64,000 nt of DNA from Phallus indusiatus (lineage: Eukaryota; Basidiomycota; Agaricomycetes; Phallales; Phallaceae). Both the position numbers and the translations under genes were made by a program. The stretch covers positions 1-64,000 of the forward strand of contig JAQFWX010000100.1 in NCBI GenBank assembly GCA_027605045.1, read 5' to 3'. The notes under the pieces were generated by a model that saw only the letters and a program-made list of their open reading frames with translations, had not been told where the DNA came from and did no database searches. Below, one piece after another: positions 12,891-25,006 of this stretch (positions are counted from its first letter, which is position 1; each line of letters starts with the position of its first letter).

Positions 12891-13208
12891 TTAATCAGAG
12901 AAATAAAGATTCCCTACAGGTGAATTTTTGATTGTCTCAATATCTGGAGCGACGTAATATCGTACTCTCTCGTCGACAATTCGGAACTTGGCCTTTCCCC
13001 CGATGACGTGTTTTCCTAGTGCACCTGTACGTCTGGTAGAGCCAGGTTCGAAAGCGGCACCAAATCCTAAGTTGAACGTTCGAAGAATGATACACAAAGA
13101 GTTAGAAAATGAAAACGAACCTTTGTAAAAATCCTTGTTTGCTTTTTTAGATGTCAGAGGCAGCCGAGAGGCTTTACTCCATCTCACAAGTGTTGGAATC
13201 ATGCTCAA
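12891..13208 (-). CDS. mitochondrial large-subunit ribosomal protein mL41 (MRPL27 family)
   Basis: Small mitochondrial ribosome protein. It begins MSMIPTLVRWSKASRLPLTS with KKANKDFYKG, and after one in-frame intron (GTTCGT...CTTAG, about 54 nt) reads FGAAFEPGSTRRTGALGKHV, then KAKFRIVDERVRYYVAPDIE, ending SPVGNLYFSD. The basic N-terminus, the K-x-KDFYKG box, the RTG-x-GKHV segment and VRYYVAP are the mL41/L27 pattern, and about 85 residues fits the family. It starts only about 50 bp from the divergent TSR3 ATG, so the two share a promoter. Confidence 0.85.
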   Translation of the reverse strand: MSMIPTLVRWSKASRLPLTSKKANKDFYKGSFSFSNSLCIILRTFNLGFGAAFEPGSTRRTGALGKHVIGGKAKFRIVDERVRYYVAPDIETIKNSPVGNLYFSD

Positions 13209-13256
13209 GGAAGAAAGCTAGCGGAGTTTGAAAACGATCAAGCATTACTTTCGGGA

Positions 13257-14521
13257 ATGCCTCCTCGGAAGGGACAGAAAAAGGCTTTTACGAATAAAAA
13301 TCGGGAAAAACATAGCCGAAAGACACCAAAGCCTCAGGATGAGGACGATTTTAGGACTGAACTTCCTTCGGATCTTGCATTAGATGAAAAGCCTACAGAT
13401 GATGCGCAAGAAGAAGATGAACAAAGCAAGTCGACTCATTTCTGGAAAATGAAAATACTACTAATTACAAGTCGCTTTTAGACACGTATCGCATCGATGT
13501 TCCCGTTGCAATGTGGGTATGTGTCGTTTCAGTGATACCAAGCAATCGTTGTGGACATAACTTTCGCCATCCAGGATTTGAATCATTGCGATCCTCGAAG
13601 ATGTAGCGGAAAGAAGCTTTCAAGACTTGGTCTTATCAAAGATTTACGCATTGGGCAACGGTTTCGAGGCATAGTCGTAACGTATATTCAAAAGGATCAA
13701 AATTTCCGATTCCCGTTGTTTACCAATTTCTCAGTCCCCAAGGTCAAAAACCGGTTTCCCCTTCAGATCGTAGTATAATAGCGGAGACTGGTCTCGCTGT
13801 TGTCGAGTGTTCATGGGCCCGATTAGAGGAGGTTCCTTTTGGAAAGATTCGCTCACCAAATGAACGGCTTCGTATGTGTGTTTTCAAATTTCGTCCGTCT
13901 CATTTCTCAATCAATACCACGGAAGATCAGTTCCATATCTAGTAGCCACCAACCCTGTGAATTATGGGAAACCTTGGAGACTAAATTGTGTTGAAGCCTT
14001 GGCGGCTGCGTTTTATATCACAGGCTTTGACCAACATGCTGAGTTCTTGCTTGGAAAATTTTCTTGGGGGCATTCTTTCTGGAAAGTCAACGGGTAGGTT
14101 TGTTTTGAAATTATTGATTATTCTAAGGAAAAACCTTTTGTGACCAACCCTCGTTCCATTTAGGCATTTAATACAGCGTTATCGCACTTGCGATTCGGCT
14201 GAAGAAGTTGTCGCAATGCAGGAACGAATTCTGGCTGATGCTGAAGAAGACTATCAACGAAATAGGCAACAAGGTTATTCTTTACTTTTATATTCTCGTC
14301 TTCTACTAACCAATAATCGTTCCGCAGATAATGGAGATGATGATCTATTGGTTGCCAACCCAAACCATGCACAATTTCCTTCCTTCACTGATTCTGATAG
14401 TGATTCCGAGACCGATGGTCGGTATGAAGAAGCTTCAGAAGATGAGGCCGAGTTATTTGCGAGCAGTTCAGACAGACATGCTGACGACCTAGCTGCCAAA
14501 TTACAATCTTCCACTGTATAA
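13257..14521 (+). CDS. TSR3: 18S rRNA aminocarboxypropyltransferase Tsr3
   Basis: Transfers the aminocarboxypropyl group from SAM to the hypermodified pseudouridine of 18S rRNA late in 40S maturation. It begins [20 protein letters not shown]; after an acidic stretch comes [20 protein letters not shown], the family hallmark, then [40 protein letters not shown] and [14 protein letters not shown]. The tail is acidic and Ser/Asp-rich ([20 protein letters not shown]), as in other fungal Tsr3. The first intron (13426-13481) uses a GC donor; no GT donor there preserves the frame. Other introns are canonical. The stop is at 14519-14521, about 200 bp before the kinesin ATG on the same strand. Confidence 0.93.
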
Positions 14522-14725
14522 GTAGATTAAAAATCACATTTCAACTGGTAGAATCTTTTGAAGTCGGGATTGCGGCTCAACTCTCACATCTCCGATAAAT
14601 CTAGTCCGTGACGGCGCCGAAGGTCACGTGACTTGTTGAAACGCGCCTCTGTCACCGGGCCAATCCTTGACGCGCCTTTTTTTATCATCCCTCACACCAT
14701 TATCAACAGCTTCCAGCAACAAACC

Positions 14726-17433
14726 ATGGCCGCGAAGGTCAAAGTTGTCGCTCGTCTTCGACCCTTTCTCAGCAACGAGTGCAGTGATGACGGCGTAATA
14801 GTGTCCCCTCAAGAAGGCACTATCTCTGTCGTGAATCCCCGAGTGTCGACGGAGAGATACAAATTTCATTTTACCTCGTGTTATGATCAAACATCCACTC
14901 AGGAGGATATTTTCTCGAATGAAGTGAGACCTCTGATTAATTATGTTTATGAGGGACTTGTGTAAGTCACCGTTTCGCGAAACTTGATCGTCTAACCTCT
15001 CATTATCGCTTCTCTTCTAGCTGCACAGTCTTCGCGTATGGGGTGACAAGCTCTGGTAAAACACACACCATCCAAGGAACCCCGGAGCAACCTGGAATTA
15101 TACCCAGAGTCGTTAACGTAGGCTCCCTTTTTGTTTCCCTTCTCTCGATTTTCGTTTACATCTAGTCCTGTCGTTCAGGCTTTGTTAGAAAGAAAGAGAG
15201 AGATGAGCCGGAAGACTGTCACACTGTCTTTATCGTATATGGAGCTTTACAAGGATGAACCAGTCGACCTTTTAGTTCCCAGGGACACAGTGAGGGATCT
15301 CAATTTCTGTTCAATATAATCCTGACTGAAGCTTGTTTCTCAAGACAAGCAAACTTTTTATTCGCGAGGACTCAAATGGAAAAATTTTTGTCACTAATTT
15401 AACCGAAAAACCTATCTCATCATTACAAGACTTTGAAAAACTATTCTCCATTGCCTGTAAAGGTCGTTCAACAGGAGCGACTACCTTAAACCATGCATCA
15501 TCCCGCTCGCACGCGATGCTTTCCTTGACTGTATCGTGCCTAGACCCACTAACGCAAAAGGGTATGTATCCATTTTCCATTAGTTATATCTATCTGACAT
15601 TTTGTCATAGCATTGTGTGGCAAAATCAACTTGGTCGATTTGGCAGGATCCGAAAATAACAAGGTCTTGTTGACAATCTTCGTTACATGTGTTACACAAC
15701 AATGCTCAATTCACGCGCATTAGATGACCGGAAATGATCCTGCTAGAATGGCCGAGTCGGCTGCTATTAACAAAAGCCTAACAGTTCTTGGACAAGTTGT
15801 TCACGCATTAAATACAAACGCGGTACGTGGTTATACTTTTTCTACGATCCATTTTTCGTGAATCGCGTCTCCTTAAAAGTCCCGTGTGCCTTATCGTGAC
15901 TCAAAACTTACCCGGATCCTTCAAGACGCACTAGGTGGATCGTCGATGGGTCTCCTAATTTGCAACATAGCACCTACTGCAAAACTCAGACAAGATACCT
16001 TAAATACTCTCAAGTTCGTTGTTCCTTTGGAACTAGCTTCTTCTGTTTACCCCAGATTGTAGTTTCGCCACTCGGACAAAACAAGTCGAAAACAAAGTAA
16101 CGATCAACGAGAAGGGCGAGTTTTTCTTCCTCCATTTATTCCTTGAAAAAAGTCATTTACAAAGAAAAAAATCCATGCGGATCAGATATGCGACCTTCGG
16201 CAAAGCCACATTTCTCTGCTCATGCGCCTACCTCGTTGAATTCACGACCTGCCCTCCTACCTGCCGCCTCAGATCGACCCAGAGCGTCATTAGGAGGACC
16301 AAGCAATTATAATCCACCAGCGATTCATCCTTTGAATGGCTTTGGATTCACAGGATTTACACATGGTGGTCGGAGCTCTTTGCCTGGACGAGAGAAGGTA
16401 TCCGAGATGGGTGTGAAAGAACAGGTGTTGGAAATGGATCTTGACGAAAGAGTGAGTCAGTTATGAACGAATATTCTTTCCAATCATGAAGTTCATCTTA
16501 TTTCACATGATAGATCTCGAAAGCTGTTCAACAAGAAGTGGAACGCCGAATGGCCGAACGAGAAGCTCAAGAACGAGAGAGGCTCAAAGAGATTGAAGAA
16601 CAAGAACGCGAAAAAGCGGCAGAACGGCAACGTCAAGATGATGAACAGCGCGCCGCGTTAATGCGGAAACATGACGAACTAAACCGTCTGTTGAAGAAAA
16701 CCTTGCGGAAAGCAGAGAAGGAGAAGTGTGTACACTGTTTACAAAAATTAAGAGAATATATGGTTAACGACTAAATATATACAGTCATATCATCTTGGAC
16801 GGAAATGAAGAGACTACAGCCGCACTCAGTCCCAAAAAAGCGAAGAGATTGGCGGCTGCGTATGTTACTCTTGGACGTGAATATTTGCAAAGGTGATTCC
16901 ACCTCCTCTCTTGTGTGTGCGTGAAAAGTATTTATGAGGATTTTTCGTGATAGTAAAGAGCCAGATTACAACGCTGCTCTTAAACTCTGGCAACAAGCTG
17001 AAACATACATTCCCGATAATAAAGCGTTGAAAAAACGGTATCTACGCTGCCAGGTTTTCTTTTTGCAAGGGCGCTCGCTCATATTACTTCTATTTTTAGC
17101 ATCACGGAATTAGAAATTGCCATTAGAGAGGGCGTCGCCTACAGAGTACCGAAACGTCCCAGAGGCGGCAATACACTGTTAATCGAGTCTCCTGTGCCCA
17201 ATTCGCCTTCGGGGTCTCGCGATCATAAAGAAAGCCGAAAACGTCGACTGAGGGCTCGTATAGCCAAAATGAAGGAACGGGGCGACCTTGATTCCGCTAT
17301 GATGTGCACGCCGACGCCAAAGAAAGATAAGAAAGATACTAAGAAACAACAACAAGATGTTTTTGCCGATAGTGATGAGGAAATGCTTGATCCAGAAGTA
17401 AACGCAGTCGAGGCTTTGGGGATTGGAAATTAA
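14726..17433 (+). CDS. kinesin motor protein, N-terminal motor (possibly kinesin-10/KIF22-like)
   Basis: Microtubule motor. It starts [21 protein letters not shown]-loop [17 protein letters not shown] follows the first intron, then switch I-type [15 protein letters not shown], switch II-type [24 protein letters not shown], and [19 protein letters not shown], with TKQVENK closing the motor. After the motor come an Ala/Pro/Ser-rich linker, a charged coiled coil (about 16540-16770, Glu/Arg/Gln-rich) and a C-terminal segment with [20 protein letters not shown] (TPR-like helix pair), ending in a basic tail and an acidic EALGIGN terminus. The small tail and dispersed introns fit fungal KIF22-like kinesins, but subfamily assignment is uncertain. 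The frame stays open across all exons I followed. Confidence 0.9.
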
Positions 17434-18520
17434 TTGCATTTTTGATATTGTTATAATGATTAGGACCAATACGTAAAGTAATGTATTGTAAGATATTGGA
17501 ACGATACCACCGAAAATAATACCCTACATTTAAACCTTTTGTTAGTATCCCAAACGATCGCCGAACATATTCAGAGAGAGGCATCTATTTCTAGTACTAG
17601 TCCCTTGATAATTGAACGGAAAAGGGGGGCGGTGTAATATACAGCACAGCTTTATTATTCAGAATCAGTATATCATATTGAGAATCATATTAGGATATTC
17701 AGTTCAACGTCGTTCTAGTATCGATGCACCAGCAATTCTTTCCAAGAATTGATTCGCGTAACCGTAACAATTGTTCTTCGGCTTCTAGACCTCTTCTCAT
17801 GTACATAGATATATACGCAAGTGGCAATTGATCACCGGCCAAAAGAGGATGTTCTCAGGCAACGGGTCCATGTGAGTTGAGTATCAGGGCAGCGCTATTC
17901 CCGGGGCATTGAAGCGCTGAAACAATAACGGGAAGGGCATGTGTATCATCATGACACTATTTCCCAACAACTGACAATATAATATTATTATTTGCTTACG
18001 TATCAGTCTCATGTCGAGTATTATGGAAAGGTTTTGAGATCAATCTGCGATCTGTGGCGTGGATTTTCATAAGTCCGGCGTCGTTTTGAAGGAAGAAGAC
18101 ACGCGGTTGTCTCGGGCAAATTCGAATTGTAGCTCAATTCGAAATAGTGGGTGTCTTCCTCTCAAGATAGAGAAGTTCATATAAAACAAAGGTGGTTTAT
18201 TGTAAAAAGAAAAGAAAGGCTACTGATATATATATTTTTGCAAGTACTAATTTATATATTTATATCGATATCAGACATAGATTGCACATGCCAAGAGCAA
18301 AAGGGAGAAAAAGAGAACAGACAGATACGATAGAATAGGAGGGGAAACAAGACTGAGGCAGGCAGTGGGGAAACAGCGCAATATAAAGAATATACACATA
18401 TGCGCGCTTTCTCAACAGTGTGTGGCATAACATACAAGTACGTACCCGTATAATGCACAACGAGAGAAAAAGAGAGGGGATAATATCACAACGAAAGAAC
18501 AATTTGAGAAAAACAAAACA
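17434..18520. other. intergenic between convergent genes, no gene seen
   Basis: Lies between the convergent kinesin and TUP1 3' ends, so both 3' UTRs fall here. AT-rich, with only short open frames lacking family features. Confidence 0.5.
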
Positions 18521-21483
18521 TCAATTTTGAGTCATAATCACAGTGCGGTGGTATATGTCCCTGAAATTCCAGTAAGCTTTTTCAAACCCTGAGATCGAAT
18601 AAAATAATAAATTATTCATACAGAGTCTCGCTCCATAATCTCCACTGCCAGTGGCAAGCATTCCGCCCGTCGGACTCAAGTCGATCGATATAACTACAAA
18701 GTAAAAATATTAGAAACCAAAATTGACTGGCAGTGTGTCTCCAAACACGACTTACCAGAATTCTTGTGGCCTTGGAGCATAAGCTGGGCCTGAGCCGTCG
18801 AGATATCCCAGAACTGCACGCAGCGATCTTTCGAACCAGATACAACCCATTGATTGTCGTGCGAAACTGCAACAGACAAAACATAATCCTAAACCAATCA
18901 AACCCTAGTTACTATACTCCCCTTTTTATTGACAGAGAATGTCACTCACCTTGTGACCTCGGAAATCAACAGTACATTGACATTTTTCCTGCGAATTACT
19001 CGCTCCTCCCTCTTTCTTAATGTTACCCCCTTGCGTCCGTCTCAACAACGGTGTCAAATCCCAATGTTTTAAGGTCTGGTCCAAACTACCGCTGACAAGT
19101 CCTTTACCGTCGGGAGTAAAAGCGACGCTGTAAACGCTATCTTTATGTCCCGCAAGTCGTTCAACTATATTTCCCGAGTGTACGTCCCAAAGGCGAACAC
19201 ATGCGTCGAGTGATCCCGCAGCGACGAATCGACCGTCCGGCGAGATTGCGACAGAGGTGACGCCGGCATCCACAACTCCGTTGAAGGGCGGCTTGACAAC
19301 AATCAACACACTGTTTTATCTTCCTTGGAAACTCGAGCAAAGATACTCACATCTGGTGGTGATTCTATAATTGATAAAATGAGGCATTTGCCTGATTCCA
19401 TGTCCCAAATTCTCGCTGTCTTATCCCCGGACCCAGAAACAATCAATCTCCCATCTTTCGAGAAATCCAGAGAATAGATCTCTTGTTGATGTCCCTCAAA
19501 AACAGTCCGAATGCGTTTCCTAGCAATGTCCCATATCTATACAAAAAAAATTAGAAGGTAAATTTGCTCTCCTAAAGTAAACTTACTCGAATTTGCTTGT
19601 CTTCCGCGCCAGTTGCGAGATATTTTCCATCAGGACTGAAACAGAGGCTACGAATATACAAATCGCCGCCTTTGGGAGTCGTTTCATCAATTAAAACACT
19701 ACAAAAATGTTTGATTTCCAGGTGTTTCTCAGGGTGGAGCTGGATTAATTTAACACACCATGTCTTCACTCCAGTTATAGTATCGTAAATTTGCGCCGTT
19801 CGGTTACAGCCAGTCGCAAGATATTTACCATCTGCTGAAAAACGAACGCAGCAAACAACACTATAAAAAAGAAACAAGAGTGAGATGAATGTCGAAATTA
19901 AGAAAGGGATTATGTTTTTTCACCTTTCGTGCTCTAAATTATGTACTAAATTGACATCAAGTCGTCGTTGGGGAACATGTTTGCTGTACACTACAAACCA
20001 ATCGGGACCCTTTTTTTTTGAAAAGTATATATAATTTATACCAATTATACCTCTAAAAAAGAGGTTATTGCTTACCTCCTTTTTCAGTTCAGGTGGGACC
20101 ACGGTAGGGTCGAATTCATCGGGAAATGCACCTGGAGTGTGGGGAAAGCTGACTGCTCCTCCCACGGCAGAGCTACCGCCCGCGCTTCCGGGAGGGGGAC
20201 CTGCACCACCGGCTGAGTTTGGCATTCCACCTACACCGTGAGGGATACCAAGAGGACCCATTGCTGCAGAAGGAGGACCATTCATGGGTACATTCCCCAT
20301 ACCGTTGGGCGGAAATGAGGTTGAAATACCTGGTGGGGGCTGGGCAGAGAGATTGGGAGGAGAGGGTAGTTGACCTGTAGATGAAAGCGAGGAGTGAACA
20401 AGAAGATAGAGGGAGTCTCAAGGTAAATCTAACCATTCTTCCTGTCTCTGTCTCTTTCGCGATCTCTATCGCGCTCTTTGCGTTTTGACTCTCTATCGCG
20501 ACCACTCTCTCTATCTCTATCCTTTTCTCTCTCGCCTCTTTCCCTCTCCCTCTCCCTGTCCATCATTCTCTCCCTTTCCAACCTGTCCCGGTCTATCATT
20601 CCCCGGTCACGATCACGGTCTCTGTCTCTGTCTCTATCTCTGAGATCGACTCTGGAGTCTCTATCGCGATCTCTGTCGCGATCTCTTTCACGGTCACGAT
20701 CTCTTTCTCTTTCTCTATCTCTCTCGCGACTGTACTCTGAGGGGTAGGGATAACCTGGTGGACCGTTTGGGGGAGGAGGCTGACGAAGAGGGTCTGAGGC
20801 TGTGTAGGTTGGGGAGAAGGAAGGGTAAGTGGGTGTGGGGGAATAGGAGGGACGGGGAATGGAGAAAGGATTTGAAGGAGAAGAATAAGATGTGAGTTGT
20901 GCTCGCGCACTCGCACCTTGTGACATTGGGATACCCTGTCTTGTCATGTCGAGTTCGCGTCGGAGCCTTGCTATCTCTTCTTCGTAGGACTGTTTTATCT
21001 GTTTGTGGCGTTCTTCGAGCTGGAATATATGGCCCCGTATTTGATTGAGTTCAGAGACTTGGTTCGTAACTGGAATGGAATTTGACGATAAGACAAACAT
21101 GTCGCACAACCTGGAGAAAAAGATGGAAAGAGAGAGACAAAGAAGCCCATACATACTCTGACTATCATAATCGACTTTTTGACTTTTTAGATTATTTATA
21201 TCTTGGGCAACGAGCTCAAATTCGCGTCGAACAGCATCCAAGACTTCATCAATGCGCTGATGCGAGTGCTGTTGTGGCGGAACGGGGATTGGGACCGCTG
21301 GCGCGACGGGTACTGAAGAAGGCGGACCTGTTGGTTGGAGAGATCGATGCTAAAGCCATAGAAATGAATCAGTCAATATGAGCTTTGTTTGTCGCGATGA
21401 ACGTCGCCGATGATAGTGGGGGACGAACGGGAGGAGGGGGGGTAGGGAGTGAAGTCGGGAAACGGACGTACGTTGTATGACAT
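18521..21483 (-). CDS. TUP1: WD40 transcriptional corepressor Tup1, with long Arg/Asp repeat linker
   Basis: General corepressor that acts with Cyc8/Ssn6. The N-terminus is MSYN, then after an intron [12 protein letters not shown] and [20 protein letters not shown], the Tup1 tetramerisation helix, with [20 protein letters not shown] next. A Pro/Ser-rich region leads into about 95 residues of RD/RE/DR repeats (roughly 20450-20740), then a Gly/Pro-rich segment, the [20 protein letters not shown] box, and seven WD repeats (for example [60 protein letters not shown]). The last repeat ends [15 protein letters not shown]. The final residues are uncertain: reading through, or splicing a very short intron near 18600, both reach the stop at 18521. 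Divergent from the GH131 gene. Confidence 0.93.
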
Positions 21484-21849
21484 GACTGCAAAAGAGAAAG
21501 AAGCGTGGGAGAAACTTGGCCAAACCGTCCCTCACGAAATTTACCCCAAATCTTGGCTCAAAAAAAAAACATCCGCTTCTCTGGACTCTCTTGGAATCTC
21601 ATTAGATCTCGGCTGCGAGCGGCAGTAAATTGCTGTGCTTTTGTGAGAGACGTCATATCTCAATCAGATACATACAATAGTATGATAACCGGGATGCGGA
21701 CCAAAAATAGATTTCGCTCTTGCGCGCATTTTTCATTCAGTTTTGTCGAAATTCTGCCGTGAATTTGGCCCTAAAAATAAAACGCAGCATATAACAGCAT
21801 ATAACTAGCCCTGTCGTTTCGCAGTCACCTGCTACTACACGTCGACAAA
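21484..21849. promoter_or_regulatory. shared divergent promoter region TUP1 / GH131
   Basis: 366 bp between the TUP1 ATG and the GH131 ATG on opposite strands. AT-rich motifs including cataaaa-like and repeated agcatataac (about 21786-21808) lie 40-65 bp before the GH131 start and may serve as TATA elements. No coding frame of note. Confidence 0.4.
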
Positions 21850-23049
21850 ATGTCTTTCTCTTTCTTTTCCCTCGTCTTTATTCTCCCTCAGGTTTTGGCC
21901 CTCGGACAGATAACATGTCCTCTGCTCTTCGACGGTCGTGTGCACGTCGACGTCACTCCCGCAGACTTTGACAAGAACTCGAGCATATATGACCATCAGT
22001 TTGTGCACGGACAAAGTAATGTACATTTTGTATCGTCACACAGACAATGCACGCCTAATTTTGCAACAAGATCAAACGTGGGCCGAAATTATTAAATTTC
22101 CTTCAGGCATCCCAAAGTCGTTGGTGAATATTAATCAATATGTACTAACTTGAAATTCTATTGACACGCATCAAGTTTGAACTCAGTACGAATACCAAAG
22201 CGGTCGAAGTGACAATCAAGTAGGTCTACTCGTAACAAAAAGCTTTTCATCTTTTTAAATTCGTTCCAAAAAAGCCAAAACTCTATATTCGTACCTGGTG
22301 GCGACCCTCCCGTTCCAGAGACAGGTTTTAGGCGATCTGAACTCATTCCCGCTCTTAATAACGGGACGGATATTACAGTCCAAGGTACTCGAACATTCCA
22401 TTGGTCAATCCGGAATGATCCTACAAGACCCCTTAACCTGTCTCATGAATATCATGTGAGTCTCCAACTAGTATCACTACCAAAACAATCTACTCATTTT
22501 CTCAATATATCCAGCCTGCCTGGCATGAGACAGCAGACTTTTCAACCTCGGAAATTACTTTCCTAACAGGAAAACCTTTCAATCAGTCTTTCGACCCCAC
22601 CGTGCATGATCCAAAGACATTGCGACTAGCTGGACGGCAATCAAATAGTCCAGAAACAACATTCTTCCAGACGCCCTTCGTTGACGACGTCTGGCATAAT
22701 TGGGCGGTAACTTTAGGTTTTGATACCAAGTAAGTAACATAAGGCCCCAAATCAAGGATCTGATCTCCTACTAAATCATTTCATTTGTCTCTCCCTACAC
22801 AGCCTTCTGACAGTTTACTACTCTAAGGATCTTGAGCCTCTCAAACTGGTGGCAGGTCCAGCGTTCAATAATAACTCAGGAGGTGGTCAATTCCATACAG
22901 GCGTCTTTAAGCTCCCGACTGGCCCATTAGGAATCGATGTTCTTCATCAAGGGTTCCAAGAGTCCCCCATCGATGAGGGTTTGATATATGGAAGCATCTT
23001 TATCGAAGACAGCACCAACGACTGTGTCAGTTTGGGAGGTGATGATTAA
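21850..23049 (+). CDS. secreted glycoside hydrolase family 131 (beta-glucanase)
   Basis: GH131 enzymes act on beta-1,3/1,4-glucans and occur in fungi and oomycetes. The start MSFSFFSLVFILPQVLALGQ is a signal peptide. Then come CPLLFDGRVHVDVTPADFD, (N)QTWAEIIKFPSGIP after an intron, FRRSELIPALNNGTDITVQG, TFHWSIRNDPTRPLNLSHEY, WHETADFSTSEITFLTG, TPFVDDVWHNWAVTLGFDTN and GIDVLHQGFQESPIDEGLIY, ending CVSLGGDD. This is the complete single GH131 domain with no carbohydrate-binding module. Four or five short introns. The predicted mature protein is about 260-270 residues, a usual length. Likely a biomass-degrading or wall-remodelling enzyme. Confidence 0.9.
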
Positions 23050-25006
23050 AATTTATTAACGGAAGATAAAGGTAAGAAAAATTAGTATCATTTTTCATCA
23101 TGTGCACGCTGGCGCATACGTTATCAGAAGGTCTTGTGATTCCATCAAAAAAGAAAGAAAACTGACCGTGTATGTAGTACACGTTATGTATCTAGTTTGG
23201 GTTCGCCGCTTCTCAAAAACAAACAGGGTTTTGATGTCGTTACGATTTATTAGGCAAAAGTTACCCAAAACATTTATTCGTGAGCTTCTGAGAATCTCAT
23301 GACCGGTCAGGTTCTTCGAAACGGACCGACAAAGCAATTAGGCGGTATTAAATTTAATACCTGCCAGTGACTATATCCTGCCAGTGACTAATATCCTGCC
23401 AGCGAAACTCTTTGCTATTCCAGGGATTGCCGTGCAGAAGCATGATGATGGTCCAGAACTTAAGGGCATTTACTAGCTATCCCTAAAATAATTGAATGCT
23501 TCATGCTACACTCATCATCCTCAATCCTCAGCGAAGTACCAATACCACTAGGTTATACTTATTCAAAATTACAGACTTCTTTTTGTTTTGAAAAATCAAG
23601 GCTCGCATGTGTATAGATCAAAAGCTAATTTCAAATTAATGATTCCTAGATGTTGCAAATTTATATCGTGTTAGAACGAAGAATTACTTAAATAGCGCCA
23701 TTCGAAGCTCGTTCTCAATTTCCTTCTCACGCAACCGAAGGGCGCAATTTCCTGTCAGTGCGCTATGTATGGGATTATGATCCCATTGACTGATCATGTG
23801 GTGAATTCTTATTTGGCGGTGAAAATCTGCCTGGGTCTGTGATGTGCGGTGCTCTATCATCCATCATGATCATGCATCCGCTGCCAGCAGCTTCCTACAC
23901 TCGCATGTTCTTTCTGCCTAATTTCCGTTCATCTTCGATTCGTAGACCTCCGTCAAGTATTCTTTTCACTCTCACAACGTTGTGTTATTTACTTTTGCGG
24001 TACTAAACAAGCGATACAGCGCTGTCAACGCGTTCTACTAAGTTCACCACTTATTAATTTCTCACTTCCGTTCCTGTACTACGGCGCAGCATATACCAGG
24101 CCCGTGCTATCCGCTCATTCAAAATTCTAATTGGACAGAGTTGCCAACATGGGGTTTCTTAGTAAATTTCATTCTATAGCCCATACACAATGATAATGTC
24201 TAACGTCTGGGCCAAGAATTTGGTATTGAAGAGTAGCTCCTGATGTTGGATGATTTCTAAGACTCCTATCACGAAATTTATCCATACAACATGAACGTTG
24301 AATCATAGCTAGTTCAATAATAACCCAAGACCCTTCAGTCATTGCCAGCTACAGATGAAATTTAACTGGAGACTTCCAGGTGTTGGGACGTGCTCCGGAG
24401 ATGAACCCAGATCATTGCTTAGTACTTTGGTACTCTTATGTACCTGAGCGTATTATTACACGTAATATCTACAAGTCCGACGAAATGCAACCAAGTCCTG
24501 CCAGGGAATTGCACAGTGGACAACTTGCTGATATGACTTACTGAAAATTCTGTCAGGCTTAAGAAATTCCGAAAATGAATGTAAAGCATGTGTTACTCAA
24601 GGGAAGTAGTCTTTAACATATTTTGCAAAAAGATAAGTCGAGACTAAACTGAAAACTTGAGCTCGTAAACCCTTTTCGATATTGGCAACATGGCACTCTT
24701 TTTGCCTTTAGAGGGTGGAATAATGACGTGTCATCTGGTATTGGACTATTTTATCCAAAGGGTTCTATTGCACAGGGAAAATAAAAGTCAAGGTTAATTA
24801 ATTTGGCTTCTCAGGTAGCAACATACATAAATTAAGTATATTTTTTGACGAAAAGGGAACCAGTCGTCTGACAATAATCTGAAAATGAAGTCCCACATTC
24901 AGCGAGCAGAAAGCATCCTCATCAACGCTACAAACTTTATAAACGATGGTTTTTCGTCTCCTTTGACTCCCCAGCATCGCCGGTTTCTGTTTGCCTCGCT
25001 TTCTTC
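23050..25006. other. intergenic, AT-rich, with a palindrome and short repeats
   Basis: About 2 kb without a recognisable gene. It contains the 18-bp palindrome and ctgccagtgacta units described separately. Open frames (23098-23337, 23102-23302, 24885-25145) show no family features. Confidence 0.45.
23344..23410. repeat. 18-bp perfect palindrome followed by three ctgccagtgacta(ta)tc units
   Basis: GGTATTAAATTTAATACC at 23344-23361 is a perfect palindrome. It is immediately followed by three direct units starting ctgccagtga/ctgccagcga at 23361, 23378 and 23396. Could be the edge of a small decayed mobile element; nothing else supports that. Confidence 0.6.

Noticed and set aside
20478..20747. 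plus-strand Ser/Leu/Arg-rich frame inside TUP1
   Set aside because: It is the complement of the RD/RE repeat-coding DNA; low-complexity sequence stays open in several frames.
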